This document shows positions 27,011-36,887 of a DNA stretch of 64,000 bases, one piece after another. Position numbers and translations under genes: made by a program. Position 1 is the first letter of the stretch, and the number at the start of each line of letters is the position of its first letter. The DNA is from Wenyingzhuangia sp. (GTDB lineage Bacteria > Bacteroidota > Bacteroidia > Flavobacteriales > Flavobacteriaceae), in NCBI GenBank assembly GCA_020628175.1, contig JAHDFK010000004.1:71775-135774 (forward strand), in the 5' to 3' direction. The notes under the pieces are model-generated. The model did not search any database and was not told where the DNA came from. It worked only from the letters and a program-made list of their open reading frames with translations.

Positions 27011-28174
27011 TTATTTACTCGCAAATAAAGTTACATCACTCGCACTAATTTGTGTCTCTCCTAAAATTAACAAACGTTCTACAACATTTCTTAACTCCCT
27101 TATATTACCAGTCCAATTATACTCTTGCAACTTCTTTATAGCAGCATCCGAAAAATCTTTAGGCACCATACCTTGTTCTTTTGCAATCAACTTAGAAAAA
27201 TGTTGAATTAACAATGGAATATCATCTCTTCTATCGTTTAATGAGGGAACTTTGATCAAAATAACGGCTAATCTATGGTATAAATCTTCTCTAAAACGTC
27301 CTTCTGCTATTTCTTCTCTTAAATTCTTATTTGTAGCGGCCAATACCCTTACATTGACCTTTATATCTTTATCAGAACCTACTCTACTAATTTTATTTTC
27401 TTGCAAAGCACGTAACACCTTAGCTTGTGCAGAAAGACTCATATCTCCTATTTCGTCTAAAAAAATAGTTCCACCATTTGCAGCTTCAAATTTACCTGCT
27501 CTATCTTTATTAGCTCCTGTAAAAGAACCCTTTACATGCCCAAACAACTCACTTTCTATCAATTCAGAAGGGATCGCAGCACAATTTACCTCGACCATTG
27601 GCGCTTTAGAACGCTCACTTAAATCATGTAATCTATGTGCAACTAGTTCTTTACCTGTTCCATTGGGGCCTGTAATTAGTACCCGTGCATCTGTTGGAGC
27701 TACCTTATCAATCATCATTTTTATCTGATTGATCGGTTCACTATCTCCAATCATAGTGTATTTTTTACTTACTTTCTTCTTTAAAATTTTATTTTCTACA
27801 AGTAATTGTTTCTGATCTAAAGCATTACGAACCGTATTTAATAGTCTATTTAAATCTGGTGGTTTCGAAATATAATCATAAGCTCCTAAACGCATCGTTT
27901 GTACGGCTGTCTCTAAATCTCCATGTCCCGAAATCATAATTACAGGAATTTCAGGTTTTAATGCCTTTAATTTTTCGAGTACTTCTACCCCATCCATTTT
28001 GGGCATCTTAATATCACACAAAATCAAATCAAAATCAGCATTAGTAACCATTTCTATACCTGCCAATCCATCTTCTGCTTCTTCTACCTGATAACTTTTA
28101 TTTTCATCGGCTATAATACGTTTTAATACACGTCTAATAGCCGCCTCATCTTCTATAATTAATATCTTACTCAT
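27011..28174 (-). CDS. NtrC-family sigma-54 response regulator without a Fis domain
   Basis: 387 aa. The receiver domain (1-120) has phospho-acceptor D54 (LILCDIKMPKMDG). The AAA+ domain (about 140-385) has Walker A GPNGTGKE (169-176), Walker B GTIFLDEIGD, an arginine-finger region and the sigma-54 loop GSFTGA (216-221) in place of the usual GAFTGA. The chain stops after WTGNIRELRNVVERLLILG, with no room for the C-terminal Fis-type helix-turn-helix. It may act from solution or use a partner to find DNA. No sensor kinase is adjacent. It starts 3 bases after the ABC permease gene stops. Confidence 0.93.
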   Translation of the reverse strand: MSKILIIEDEAAIRRVLKRIIADENKSYQVEEAEDGLAGIEMVTNADFDLILCDIKMPKMDGVEVLEKLKALKPEIPVIMISGHGDLETAVQTMRLGAYDYISKPPDLNRLLNTVRNALDQKQLLVENKILKKKVSKKYTMIGDSEPINQIKMMIDKVAPTDARVLITGPNGTGKELVAHRLHDLSERSKAPMVEVNCAAIPSELIESELFGHVKGSFTGANKDRAGKFEAANGGTIFLDEIGDMSLSAQAKVLRALQENKISRVGSDKDIKVNVRVLAATNKNLREEIAEGRFREDLYHRLAVILIKVPSLNDRRDDIPLLIQHFSKLIAKEQGMVPKDFSDAAIKKLQEYNWTGNIRELRNVVERLLILGETQISASDVTLFASK

Positions 28175-28177
28175 TGT

Positions 28178-29425
28178 TTAGTTTTTTTGAAACATCCATT
28201 TAACCAATTGTTTCATTGTAGGCTTGTTTCCATAGCTTAATATACCAATTCTATATATTTTACTGGCAACAAATACCGTTGTAATAAAGCTAACCAATAA
28301 TAATGCCAATGACAAAATAATTTGCCAAGCAGGAACACCATACGGAATTCGCATTAACATTAAGATTGGAGATGTAAATGGAATTAATGAGAACATAGTA
28401 GCTGTACTTCCATTTGGATTCCCATTAATTACAGTTGCCATACCAATATAAACAGCAAACATTAATGGCAACAATATAGGATGTACAAATTGTTGTGTAT
28501 CTGTCTCGCTATTCACTGCTGCACCAATTGCTGCATAAAAACCACTATATAGTAAATAACCCGATAAAAAGAACAGCACAAAGCTCACACATATTTCTAA
28601 GTAATTTAAACTCCATATAACTTCAAAAAAACTAGCTATTTTTACAGTTTCTTCCCCTCCTGTAGATGGAAATAAACCTTGAAGTGCTATCAATCCTACA
28701 AGCAATAAAATAGCCCAAATAACAAATTGCAATACACCTGCTAAAGCATTACCAATAATTTTACCTAACATTAACTGAAATGGTTTTACAGTACAAATCA
28801 TAATTTCGACAACTCTACTGTTTTTTTCTTCTATAATACTACGCATTACAGAGTTTCCATAAATTATCACAAACATCATTACCAAGTATCCAGAACCTAC
28901 CGCTACAATCCCTTTTATCCATTTTTGAATTTCAGATTTCGATTGACTTTTAAACTCAACCTGTATTTTCGTTTTTTTTGAAATTTCTTGTATCAACTCT
29001 TTAGACACATTATTACCTTCTAGAATCTTTTTTGTTTTATATGTTTCTAAAACTTTTTTCACCCCTTCTATAGGCAAAGAGCTGTTTCCATAAATCGTTA
29101 ATTCTTTTAAGTCTTTTGTTACATAAATCAATCCAGCATAATCCTCTTGATCTACAATAGTTTTTGCTATTGTGTAAGTATCTACAACTATTTCTTCTAA
29201 ATTTAACCACGAAAATTCTTTTGCAATTTGTTCTTGTATCACTTCTGGAGCCACAACTAACACGTTTACTGTTTCCGCTATCTTTTCTTCTTTTGTTGCG
29301 AAATAGAAAATAGCCGCAAACATTCCTATCATTAACAACGGACTTAAAAAAATAAGAATCAAATACGCTTTGCTGCGTACTTTGGTTAAAAATTCTCTTT
29401 TTATAATTAATAATAGTTTACGCAT
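28178..29425 (-). CDS. ABC-2 type exporter permease (NatB-like)
   Basis: 415 aa. An N-terminal helix (about 18-45), a large extracytoplasmic domain (about 50-170), then five or six C-terminal transmembrane segments from about 175, including EEKNSRVVEIMICTVKPFQLMLGKI, the typical coupling motif of NatB/YhaP permeases. It partners with the ATPase encoded upstream (8-base overlap) to extrude an unknown substrate, perhaps Na+ or a lipid or peptide. Confidence 0.92.
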   Translation of the reverse strand: MRKLLLIIKREFLTKVRSKAYLILIFLSPLLMIGMFAAIFYFATKEEKIAETVNVLVVAPEVIQEQIAKEFSWLNLEEIVVDTYTIAKTIVDQEDYAGLIYVTKDLKELTIYGNSSLPIEGVKKVLETYKTKKILEGNNVSKELIQEISKKTKIQVEFKSQSKSEIQKWIKGIVAVGSGYLVMMFVIIYGNSVMRSIIEEKNSRVVEIMICTVKPFQLMLGKIIGNALAGVLQFVIWAILLLVGLIALQGLFPSTGGEETVKIASFFEVIWSLNYLEICVSFVLFFLSGYLLYSGFYAAIGAAVNSETDTQQFVHPILLPLMFAVYIGMATVINGNPNGSTATMFSLIPFTSPILMLMRIPYGVPAWQIILSLALLLVSFITTVFVASKIYRIGILSYGNKPTMKQLVKWMFQKN

Positions 29426-30344
29426 TTTCTATTGTTTTAATAAAAATTTCTTGAAGATCTGGAATATGCTGTTTAAACACTTTTATACTTCCTATATTTA
29501 ACATTTCTTTTAATAAGGCATCACTCGTATCATAAACATTCGCAACTTCTAACCTTACTGTACTTTCAGTTTGTTCTTTAAGTGTTACCGTATAAGTAAC
29601 TACATTATTTAAAAAACTATCTAATTTTATTGCATCAAATTCAGATAACGTTATTTCGTATATTTCGTTCGCATGTGTAGTACGAATTTCATCAATACTA
29701 CCTTCTAAAATAATTTCTCCTTTGTGTATCAAGCTTAGTGCATCGCACATTTGAGTTACAGACTCCATTCTGTGTGATGAAAAAATAACTGTGGTTCCTT
29801 GTTTTGCCAATCTTTTAATCTCATCTGCTATTAATTGCGCATTTAAAGGATCGAAACCACTAAAAGGCTCGTCTAATATTAACAATTCCGGCTGGTGCAA
29901 AACAGTAATTAAAAACTGTACTTTTTGAGCCATCCCTTTGGATAGATCTTCTATTTTTTTCTTATTCCAATCTTTAATATCAAATCTATCTAACCAAAAA
30001 TTTAATTGCTTTTTGGCTTCTAATTTAGTCATGCCTTTTAATTGTCCAAAATACAAAGCTTGTTCTTCAATAGTCATATTTTTATACAAACCTCTTTCTT
30101 CTGGTAAATACCCAATACTATTTACATGATGACTTTGTAAGGGTTTGTTTTGAAACAAAATTTCTCCTTCATCAAACTCTATAATTGTATTTAGTATACG
30201 TATCAATGTTGTTTTACCAGCTCCATTCTGACCGATCAATCCGTATACAGAGCCTTTTTTAATCGCTATATCAACCGATTTTAAAGCGCATTTTTCTCCA
30301 TAAAACTTATGTAATCTTTTAATATTGATAATATAATCTTCCAT
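29418..30344 (-). CDS. ABC exporter ATP-binding protein (NatA-like)
   Basis: 308 aa. A single ABC domain: Walker A GQNGAGKTTL near 38-47, signature DLSKGMAQKVQFL near 138 and Walker B LLILDEPFSGFDP near 157-169. The signature is a variant (LSKGM in place of LSGGQ), common in NatA-like proteins. The C-terminal 90 residues form the regulatory extension. First gene of the operon with the permease and the NtrC-like regulator. Confidence 0.93.
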   Translation of the reverse strand: MEDYIINIKRLHKFYGEKCALKSVDIAIKKGSVYGLIGQNGAGKTTLIRILNTIIEFDEGEILFQNKPLQSHHVNSIGYLPEERGLYKNMTIEEQALYFGQLKGMTKLEAKKQLNFWLDRFDIKDWNKKKIEDLSKGMAQKVQFLITVLHQPELLILDEPFSGFDPLNAQLIADEIKRLAKQGTTVIFSSHRMESVTQMCDALSLIHKGEIILEGSIDEIRTTHANEIYEITLSEFDAIKLDSFLNNVVTYTVTLKEQTESTVRLEVANVYDTSDALLKEMLNIGSIKVFKQHIPDLQEIFIKTIENA

Positions 30345-30520
30345 AAATATTTAACGAATTAAGAAGTGTAAATATATTACTTGTTCTTTTAAGTTTTACA
30401 CGGTTTCTACGTTAATTCGTTTCTTCTGTTTTTTAAGAAAATCACAATAATAATTATTTTAAAAACAATTATCAAAACTATAAACCGCTTAAAACTAACA
30501 ACTTTATAAAAAAGGAACTA

Positions 30521-30550
30521 AAAAAAAACTATGCATGCATAGTTTTTTTT
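30521..30550. promoter_or_regulatory. Perfect 30-bp palindrome, probable operator of the MarR regulator
   Basis: The 15-base half-site AAAAAAAACTATGCA is followed by its exact reverse complement. The core is CTATGCATGCATAG. It lies 13 bases before the MarR ATG and overlaps the likely promoter region (TATATTTA at 30553). Position and dyad symmetry fit a winged-helix dimer that represses its own operon. A terminator reading is less likely because no gene is transcribed into it. Confidence 0.7.
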
Positions 30551-30563
30551 AGTATATTTAAAC

Positions 30564-31001
30564 ATGAAAAATGAAATAATTGCTTTTGATTATCTCTATC
30601 GGAGTACTTGGCAGCTGATTAATAAGATGTATAACGAAGAAGCCCTAAAGAGAGATTATTTAATGACCGTTGGTTTTGTACTTATTAGTATAGATTATAA
30701 AAACGGAACAGCATCAACCCTTTTAGGCCCCAAAATGGGAATTGAAGCCAACAGCTTATCGAGAACACTTAATAAAATGGAAAAAATGCTTCTGATTTAT
30801 CGAGAGAAAAATCCTGAAGACGGAAGAAGTGTTTTAATAAAGTTAACCGATAAAGGAAAAGAGCAACGAGAAGTAGCCAAACAAATTGTTATAAAATTTA
30901 ATAAGGCTGTAGAAAATAATGTAACCAAAGAACAAATTGAATCTTTTAAAATTGTTACGCATACAATACAAGATTTGATAGAACAAAAATTAATTTTTTA
31001 G
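30564..31001 (+). CDS. MarR-family transcriptional regulator of the beta-oxidation operon
   Basis: 145 aa, the usual MarR length. A winged helix-turn-helix spans about residues 50-110 (ANSLSRTLNKMEKMLLIYRE, GRSVLIKLTDKGKEQ). First gene of an operon with fadN, fadA and fadE; fadN begins 2 bases after its stop. By analogy with FadR-type MarR or TetR repressors it probably senses acyl-CoA and binds the palindrome just upstream; ligand and site are inferred. Confidence 0.92.
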   Translation: MKNEIIAFDYLYRSTWQLINKMYNEEALKRDYLMTVGFVLISIDYKNGTASTLLGPKMGIEANSLSRTLNKMEKMLLIYREKNPEDGRSVLIKLTDKGKEQREVAKQIVIKFNKAVENNVTKEQIESFKIVTHTIQDLIEQKLIF

Positions 31002-31003
31002 GT

Positions 31004-33406
31004 ATGAAAAGAAAAATCAATAAAGTAGCAGTTATAGGATCTGGAATTATGGGTTCTGGTATTGCTTGTCATTTTGCCAACATAGGCATTGAGGTATTAT
31101 TATTAGATATTGCTCCTAAAGAATTGTCTGATAAAGAAAAAGCGCAAGGATTAGAGTTAAGCCATCCAAAAGTAAAAAATAGAATTGTAGATACAAATCT
31201 AATAAAAGCTATAAAATCGAACCCCGCCCCTTTATACAAAAAACAATTTTCCGATAGAATTTCTACAGGAAATTTGGAAGATGATATTGCTAAGATAAAA
31301 GATGTTGATTGGATTATAGAAGTTGTTGTAGAACGTTTAGATATCAAACAAATTGTATTTGAACAAATAGAACAACACCGAACTCCTGGTACTTTAGTAA
31401 CCAGTAACACCTCTGGTATTCCTATACAATTTATGAATAAAGGGCGTTCTAAAGATTTTAGAGAACATTTTGCGGTATCACATTTCTTTAACCCTCCAAG
31501 ATATTTAAAACTTTTTGAAGTTGTACCGGGTCCAGATTGCAAACCCGAAGTCACAGATTTCTTAATGTCGTTTGGTTCTAAATTTTTAGGAAAAACCGCT
31601 GTTTTAGCTAAAGACACTCCTGCATTTATAGGAAACCGAATCGGGATTTTTGGAATTATGAGCATGCTACATATTGTAAAAGAATTAGGCATGACTGTAG
31701 AAGAGGTTGATAAACTTACAGGTCCTATTATTGGTAGACCAAAATCTGCAACATTTAGAACTGTAGACGTTGTTGGTTTAGATACCTTAGTACATGTGGC
31801 AAATGGTTTGTATGAAAATTGCAAAGAAGACGAAGCTTTAGAACTTTTTAAACTTCCTGCATTTATAACAACCATGCTAGATAATAAATGGTTAGGTAGC
31901 AAAACAGGAAAAGGATTTTACCAAAAACATGTTGACGAAAAAGGGAAAAAATCAATATTAGCTTTAAACCTAGAAACCCTAGAATACAAGCCTTCTAAAA
32001 AGGCTAGTTTTGGTAGTTTAAACGCTACAAAAACAATAGATAAAGTTGTAGATCGTTTTAAAGTGTTAATTACCGGTAAAGACAAAGCTGGTGAATTTTA
32101 CAGAAAAACTTTTGCGGCATTATTTGCATACGTAAGTCATCGAATTCCTGAAATATCAGACGAATTGTACCGTATAGACGATGCAATGAAAGCAGGTTTT
32201 GGTTGGCAACATGGTCCTTTCGAAATTTGGGATGCTATTGGTATTCAAAAAGGTATTGAACTAATGAAAGCAGAAAATCTTGGTTACGCCAACTGGATAG
32301 ATTCGATGCTGAGCCATGGAAATGATCACTTTTACACCCTTAAAGATGGAAAGAAAGAATATTACGAAAGTAAACAAAATAGTTACACTAAGATTCCGGG
32401 ACAAGACAGCTTTATTATTTTAGATAACATACGAGAAACCAAAACAATTTGGTCTAACTCCGAAGCTTCTATTCAACATTTAGGAGATGGAGTTTTAAAT
32501 GTCGAGTTCCAATCTAAAATGAATACTTTAGGAAGTGGTGTTTTACAAGCCATTAACAAAGGAATTGATTTAGCCGAAACAGAATACGATGCTGTTATTT
32601 TAGGAAATCAGGCGACTAATTTTTCGGTAGGTGCAAATTTGGCCATGGTTTTTATGTTAGCTATAGAACAAGAATATGATGAACTAAATTTTGCTGTACA
32701 ATATTTTCAAAATACAGTAATGAGAATGCGTTACTCTTCGTGTCCTACATTAATTACTCCAAGAGGTTTAACCCTTGGTGGTGGTTGCGAACTTAGCTTA
32801 CATGCAGATAAAGTAATTGCCGCTGCAGAAACCTATACAGGTCTTGTAGAATTTGGTGTTGGTGTTATTCCTGGTGGTGGTGGTACCAAAGAAATGACCA
32901 AAAGAGTATTAGATTCTGTAATTAAAGATGATGTAAAACTAAACCGAATGCGTGATGCTTTTATTAACATAGCCATGGCCAAAGTAGCTACTTCTGCACA
33001 CGAAGCCTATGATTACGGCTATTATACAGCCCATAAAGATTTAGTGGTTGTGAATGAGAAACAACAAATAGCTACAGCTAAAAGACATGCCATACAAATG
33101 TTAGAAGACGGGTACTTGAAACCGAGTCCTGAAAAAGTAAAAGTATTAGGACAGCAAGTATTGGGTATGTTTCAGGTAGGTGCCGATAGTTTGGTTGCCG
33201 GAAAATACGCTTCGGAACACGACCGCTTGATCGCCAATAAACTTGGATATGTTATGGCTGGTGGAGATTTATCTGAACCTACATTCGTATCTGAACAATA
33301 TTTACTGAATTTAGAAAGAGATGCTTTTTTATCTCTTTTAGGAGAAAGAAAAACGTTAGAAAGAATTCAACACATGCTAAAAACAGGAAAGCCTTTGAGG
33401 AATTAA
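31004..33406 (+). CDS. fadN: 3-hydroxyacyl-CoA dehydrogenase / enoyl-CoA hydratase
   Basis: 800 aa bifunctional beta-oxidation enzyme. The N-terminal NAD-binding domain has VIGSGIMGSGIACHF (about 9-23) and HFFNPPRYLKLFEVVP, then the dehydrogenase C-terminal domains (about 190-440). The crotonase domain is C-terminal (about 490-700), with NFSVGANLAM, the oxyanion-hole GLTLGGGCELSLHAD and the catalytic GVGVIPGGGGTKEM. Dehydrogenase first and hydratase last is the FadN order, opposite to FadB/FadJ. Length and the fadA-fadE neighbours mirror B. subtilis fadNAE. Cytoplasmic. Confidence 0.92.
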   Translation: MKRKINKVAVIGSGIMGSGIACHFANIGIEVLLLDIAPKELSDKEKAQGLELSHPKVKNRIVDTNLIKAIKSNPAPLYKKQFSDRISTGNLEDDIAKIKDVDWIIEVVVERLDIKQIVFEQIEQHRTPGTLVTSNTSGIPIQFMNKGRSKDFREHFAVSHFFNPPRYLKLFEVVPGPDCKPEVTDFLMSFGSKFLGKTAVLAKDTPAFIGNRIGIFGIMSMLHIVKELGMTVEEVDKLTGPIIGRPKSATFRTVDVVGLDTLVHVANGLYENCKEDEALELFKLPAFITTMLDNKWLGSKTGKGFYQKHVDEKGKKSILALNLETLEYKPSKKASFGSLNATKTIDKVVDRFKVLITGKDKAGEFYRKTFAALFAYVSHRIPEISDELYRIDDAMKAGFGWQHGPFEIWDAIGIQKGIELMKAENLGYANWIDSMLSHGNDHFYTLKDGKKEYYESKQNSYTKIPGQDSFIILDNIRETKTIWSNSEASIQHLGDGVLNVEFQSKMNTLGSGVLQAINKGIDLAETEYDAVILGNQATNFSVGANLAMVFMLAIEQEYDELNFAVQYFQNTVMRMRYSSCPTLITPRGLTLGGGCELSLHADKVIAAAETYTGLVEFGVGVIPGGGGTKEMTKRVLDSVIKDDVKLNRMRDAFINIAMAKVATSAHEAYDYGYYTAHKDLVVVNEKQQIATAKRHAIQMLEDGYLKPSPEKVKVLGQQVLGMFQVGADSLVAGKYASEHDRLIANKLGYVMAGGDLSEPTFVSEQYLLNLERDAFLSLLGERKTLERIQHMLKTGKPLRN

Positions 33407-33444
33407 AAAAGAGAATTGAGTTATTAGACTATAGATAGAAGCAT

Positions 33445-33807
33445 ATGCATATAGTAGAAAATTTAAAAATTTGGCAAAAATCAATAAAACTGAGTAAAAA
33501 AGTTTACCAGATAATAAATGAATTACCTAGTGATGAAAAATTTGGTTTGGTTAGTCAAATAAAAAGGAGTGCAATCTCAATTGTATCAAATATTGCAGAA
33601 GGTGCAGGTAGAAATTCTAACAACGAATTCTATCATTTTTTAGGTATCGCTAATGGTTCTTCTTATGAATTACATACTCAATTAACTCTCTGTCATGAAT
33701 TAAAATTAATTCCAAAAAATAAATTAAAAGATGTGTTAGAACAATGTATAAAAATTCAAAAAATGATTTATGGCTTTCAAAAATCTCTAAAAAAACCTAA
33801 CAACTAA
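33445..33807 (+). CDS. Four-helix-bundle protein (S23 / 23S rRNA intervening-sequence type)
   Basis: 120 aa. ENLKIWQKSIKLSKKVYQI, FGLVSQIKRSAISIVSNIAEGAGR and EFYHFLGIANGSSYEL are hallmarks of the S23/IVP family, whose genes lie in 23S rRNA intervening sequences or singly between Bacteroidota genes. Here it is placed between fadN (38 bases upstream) and fadA (26 bases downstream), so it would be made with the beta-oxidation enzymes. Function is unknown; members may bind nucleic acid. Confidence 0.92.
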   Translation: MHIVENLKIWQKSIKLSKKVYQIINELPSDEKFGLVSQIKRSAISIVSNIAEGAGRNSNNEFYHFLGIANGSSYELHTQLTLCHELKLIPKNKLKDVLEQCIKIQKMIYGFQKSLKKPNN

Positions 33808-33833
33808 ATTCTAAAAGCTCAAAACTAATAATC

Positions 33834-35018
33834 ATGAAAACAGCATATATAGTAAAAGGATACAGAACAGCAGTAGGAAAAGCGCCTAAAGGAATATTTC
33901 GTTTTAAAAGACCCGATGAGCTAGCTGCAGAAACTATTGAATATCTACTAGAAAAAACACCCGAATTAGACAAAAAACGCATTGATGATGTAATTGTAGG
34001 GAATGCAATGCCAGAAGCAGAACAAGGTTTAAATATGGGACGCCTCATATCTTTAATGGGCTTAAAAATTAACGATGTTGCAGGTATGACTGTAAATCGC
34101 TACTGTGCTTCTGGATTAGAAACAATATCAATAGCCGCTGCAAAAATTCAATCTGGAATGGCCGATTGTATCATTGCAGGAGGTGTAGAAAGTATGTCTT
34201 ATATACCTATGGGTGGTTACAAACCATCGCCTAATTACAGTGAAACCAAAGCAGGTAATGAAGAATACTACTGGGGAATGGGACTAACTGCAGAAGCTGT
34301 AGCAGAGCAATACAAAATAACCCGAGAAGCTCAAGATTTATTTTCTTACAACTCACATCAAAAGGCATTAAAAGCACAAGAGAACAATACGTTTGATGAT
34401 GATATTGTACCGATAAACATTGAAGAGATTTTTATTGATGCGCAAGGAAAAAAACAAACAAAAAACTACAAAGTTACTCAAGATGAAGGGCCAAGAAAAA
34501 ACACATCTTTAGAAGCATTAGCAAAATTAAGACCTGTATTTGCTAACAAAGGATCTGTAACTGCAGGAAATTCTTCTCAAATGAGTGATGGTGCTGCTTT
34601 TGTGATTGTAATGAGTGAAGAAATGGTGAAAGAACTAAAACTAGAACCTGTAGCTCGTATGGTTTCTTTTGCTGCGGTAGGTGTTGAACCTAGAATTATG
34701 GGTATAGGACCTGTAAAAGCAATTCCCAAAGCTTTAGAAAGAGCAGGCATGCAATTAAAAGATATTGAGTTGATTGAATTAAATGAAGCCTTTGCTTCTC
34801 AATCTTTAGCTGTTATAAATGAATTAGGATTAAATCCAGACATTGTAAACGTGAACGGTGGGGCTATCTCTTTAGGACACCCTTTGGGCTGTACAGGTGC
34901 AAAACTTTCTGTACAATTAATTAACGAAATGAGAAGACGGAAAAACAAATATGGAATTGTTACAATGTGTGTAGGTACCGGACAAGGTGCTGCTGGAGTT
35001 TATGAATTTTTAAAATAA
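33834..35018 (+). CDS. fadA: Acetyl-CoA C-acyltransferase (3-ketoacyl-CoA thiolase)
   Basis: 394 aa. Catalyses thiolytic release of acetyl-CoA, the last step of beta-oxidation. The acylation cysteine is C91 in [10 protein letters not shown]; the C-terminal triad is in [22 protein letters not shown] (His) and [12 protein letters not shown] (proton-relay Cys). Size and position match FadA of fadNAE operons. Cytoplasmic tetramer by family. Confidence 0.95.
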   Translation: MKTAYIVKGYRTAVGKAPKGIFRFKRPDELAAETIEYLLEKTPELDKKRIDDVIVGNAMPEAEQGLNMGRLISLMGLKINDVAGMTVNRYCASGLETISIAAAKIQSGMADCIIAGGVESMSYIPMGGYKPSPNYSETKAGNEEYYWGMGLTAEAVAEQYKITREAQDLFSYNSHQKALKAQENNTFDDDIVPINIEEIFIDAQGKKQTKNYKVTQDEGPRKNTSLEALAKLRPVFANKGSVTAGNSSQMSDGAAFVIVMSEEMVKELKLEPVARMVSFAAVGVEPRIMGIGPVKAIPKALERAGMQLKDIELIELNEAFASQSLAVINELGLNPDIVNVNGGAISLGHPLGCTGAKLSVQLINEMRRRKNKYGIVTMCVGTGQGAAGVYEFLK

Positions 35019-35030
35019 AAAAATACGATT

Positions 35031-36827
35031 ATGGAAAATACAATCAAAGGAGGAGAATTTATAGTAAAACAAACAGACCCTACTACTATTTTTATTGTAG
35101 AAGATTTTAACGAAGAACAAACCATGATGAAAGAATCTGTTACAGATTTTATCGATCGTGAGGTTTGGCCCCATAAAGAACGTTTTGAAAAAAAGGATTA
35201 TGCTTTTACAGAAGAGCTAATGAGAAAAGCTGGAGAAATGGGCTTTTTAAGTATTGCGGTTCCAGAAACCTATGGAGGAATGGGAATGTCTTTTATGTCT
35301 ACCATTTTAGTATGTGATTACATTTCTGGTGCTACAGGGTCTTTTGCTACAGCCTTTGGAGCTCACACAGGTATTGGTACCATGCCAATTGTACTGTATG
35401 GTAACGAAGCGCAAAAACAAAAGTACGTTCCTAAATTAACTACTGGAGAATGGTTTGGTGCTTACTGTTTAACAGAACCTGATGCCGGTTCTGATGCCAA
35501 TTCTGGAAAAACAAAAGCTGTCTTATCTGATGACGGAAAAACGTATAAAATTTCTGGTCAGAAAATGTGGATTTCTAATGCGGGCTTCTGTAATTTAATG
35601 ATTGTGTTTGCACGAATTGAAGAAGACAAAAATTTAACTGCCTTTATTGTAGAATACGACAAAGAAAACCCAAATGGAATTACCATGGGGGATGAAGAAA
35701 AAAAACTAGGAATTAGAGCTTCATCAACACGACAAGTATTTTTTAACGAAACAAGTGTACCTGTAGAAAACATGTTGTCTGAAAGACAAAATGGTTTTAA
35801 AATAGCCTTAAACATATTAAATATTGGGCGTATTAAACTGGCTGCTGCTTGTTTAGATGCAAGTAGACGTATTATTACAAATGCAGTTGTATATGCTAAC
35901 GAGCGTAAACAATTTGGAACATCCATAGCTAGCTTTGGAGCTATACAAGAGAAATTAGCATTAATGACAACTAAAACATTTGTAACAGAATGTGGTGTTT
36001 ATAGAGCTGGAGGGGCTATCCAGCAAAAGATAGAAGCCTTAAAAAATGAAGGTTTAGATCATCAAAAAGCTGAATTAAAAGGAGTTGAAGACTTTGCGTT
36101 GGAATGTGCCATCTTAAAAGTATATGGTTCTGAAGTAGGACAATATGTATCTGACGAAGGAATACAAATTTACGGAGGTATGGGATTCTCTGAAGACACA
36201 CCAATGGAAGGTGCATGGAGAGATGCGCGTATTTCTAGAATATACGAAGGTACCAACGAAATTAATCGCTTATTAACCATAGGAATGCTTATGAAAAAAG
36301 CTCTTAAGGGAGAAATTGACTTAATGACACCTGCAATGGCTGTAGCGAATGATTTAATGGCAATCCCCTCTTTTGATACACCTGATTATTCCGTTTTATT
36401 TTCTGAAGAAAAAGAAATTCTTGAAAAATTAAAGAAGGCCTTTTTAATGATAGCAGGAAAGGCCGTAGAAAAGTTTGCGATGGAACTTGAGCAACAACAA
36501 GAAATTGTTTTATGTGCTGCAGAAATTTTGATAGAAATCTATATGGTAGAATCTACCTTATTAAAAACTGAAAAGCTTGTTGCTAAAACATCTGAAAAAG
36601 AAGCTGATTTACAGATTGCTATGACTCGTTTGAATTTATTTAATGCTGTAGAAATTATAAATACAAAAGGAAAAGAAGCTATTATTTCTTTTACAGAAGC
36701 AGACGAGCAAAGAATGCTATTAATGGGATTAAAAAGGTTTACAAAATACACTAACTACCCTAACATTGTAGCCCTAAAAAAACAGATAGCATCTATTGTT
36801 ATTAACAAAAATCAATTTCCTTGTTAA
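35031..36827 (+). CDS. fadE: Acyl-CoA dehydrogenase
   Basis: 598 aa. An FAD enzyme that makes the trans-2-enoyl-CoA. Seen: YCLTEPDAGSDANSGKTKA and KMWISNAGF for FAD and substrate binding, NERKQFGTSIASFGAIQEKLA, IQIYGGMGFSEDTPMEGAWRD and RIYEGTNEINRLL near the C-terminal part of the ACAD fold. About 180 extra residues at the end form a helical domain, as in the approximately 594-aa B. subtilis FadE. Last gene of the operon; a terminator follows. Confidence 0.94.
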   Translation: MENTIKGGEFIVKQTDPTTIFIVEDFNEEQTMMKESVTDFIDREVWPHKERFEKKDYAFTEELMRKAGEMGFLSIAVPETYGGMGMSFMSTILVCDYISGATGSFATAFGAHTGIGTMPIVLYGNEAQKQKYVPKLTTGEWFGAYCLTEPDAGSDANSGKTKAVLSDDGKTYKISGQKMWISNAGFCNLMIVFARIEEDKNLTAFIVEYDKENPNGITMGDEEKKLGIRASSTRQVFFNETSVPVENMLSERQNGFKIALNILNIGRIKLAAACLDASRRIITNAVVYANERKQFGTSIASFGAIQEKLALMTTKTFVTECGVYRAGGAIQQKIEALKNEGLDHQKAELKGVEDFALECAILKVYGSEVGQYVSDEGIQIYGGMGFSEDTPMEGAWRDARISRIYEGTNEINRLLTIGMLMKKALKGEIDLMTPAMAVANDLMAIPSFDTPDYSVLFSEEKEILEKLKKAFLMIAGKAVEKFAMELEQQQEIVLCAAEILIEIYMVESTLLKTEKLVAKTSEKEADLQIAMTRLNLFNAVEIINTKGKEAIISFTEADEQRMLLMGLKRFTKYTNYPNIVALKKQIASIVINKNQFPC

Positions 36828-36837
36828 ATATTTATCA

Positions 36838-36859
36838 AAAACTGTTTTTTAACAGTTTT
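36838..36859 (+). terminator. Terminator of the fadNAE operon
   Basis: Stem AAAACTGTT / AACAGTTTT with a TTTT loop, 10 bases after the fadE stop. The trailing T run is short, so it may leak. Confidence 0.6.
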
Positions 36860-36875
36860 ACTACGTAGAAATGCT

Positions 36876-36883
36876 TATATTTG
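36876..36883 (+). promoter_or_regulatory. -7 promoter element for a candidate small RNA
   Basis: TATATTTG (exact TAnnTTTG) lies between the fadE terminator and a second strong hairpin, with no coding sequence on this strand. A transcript would start near 36888. Confidence 0.4.
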
Positions 36884-36887
36884 AAAT

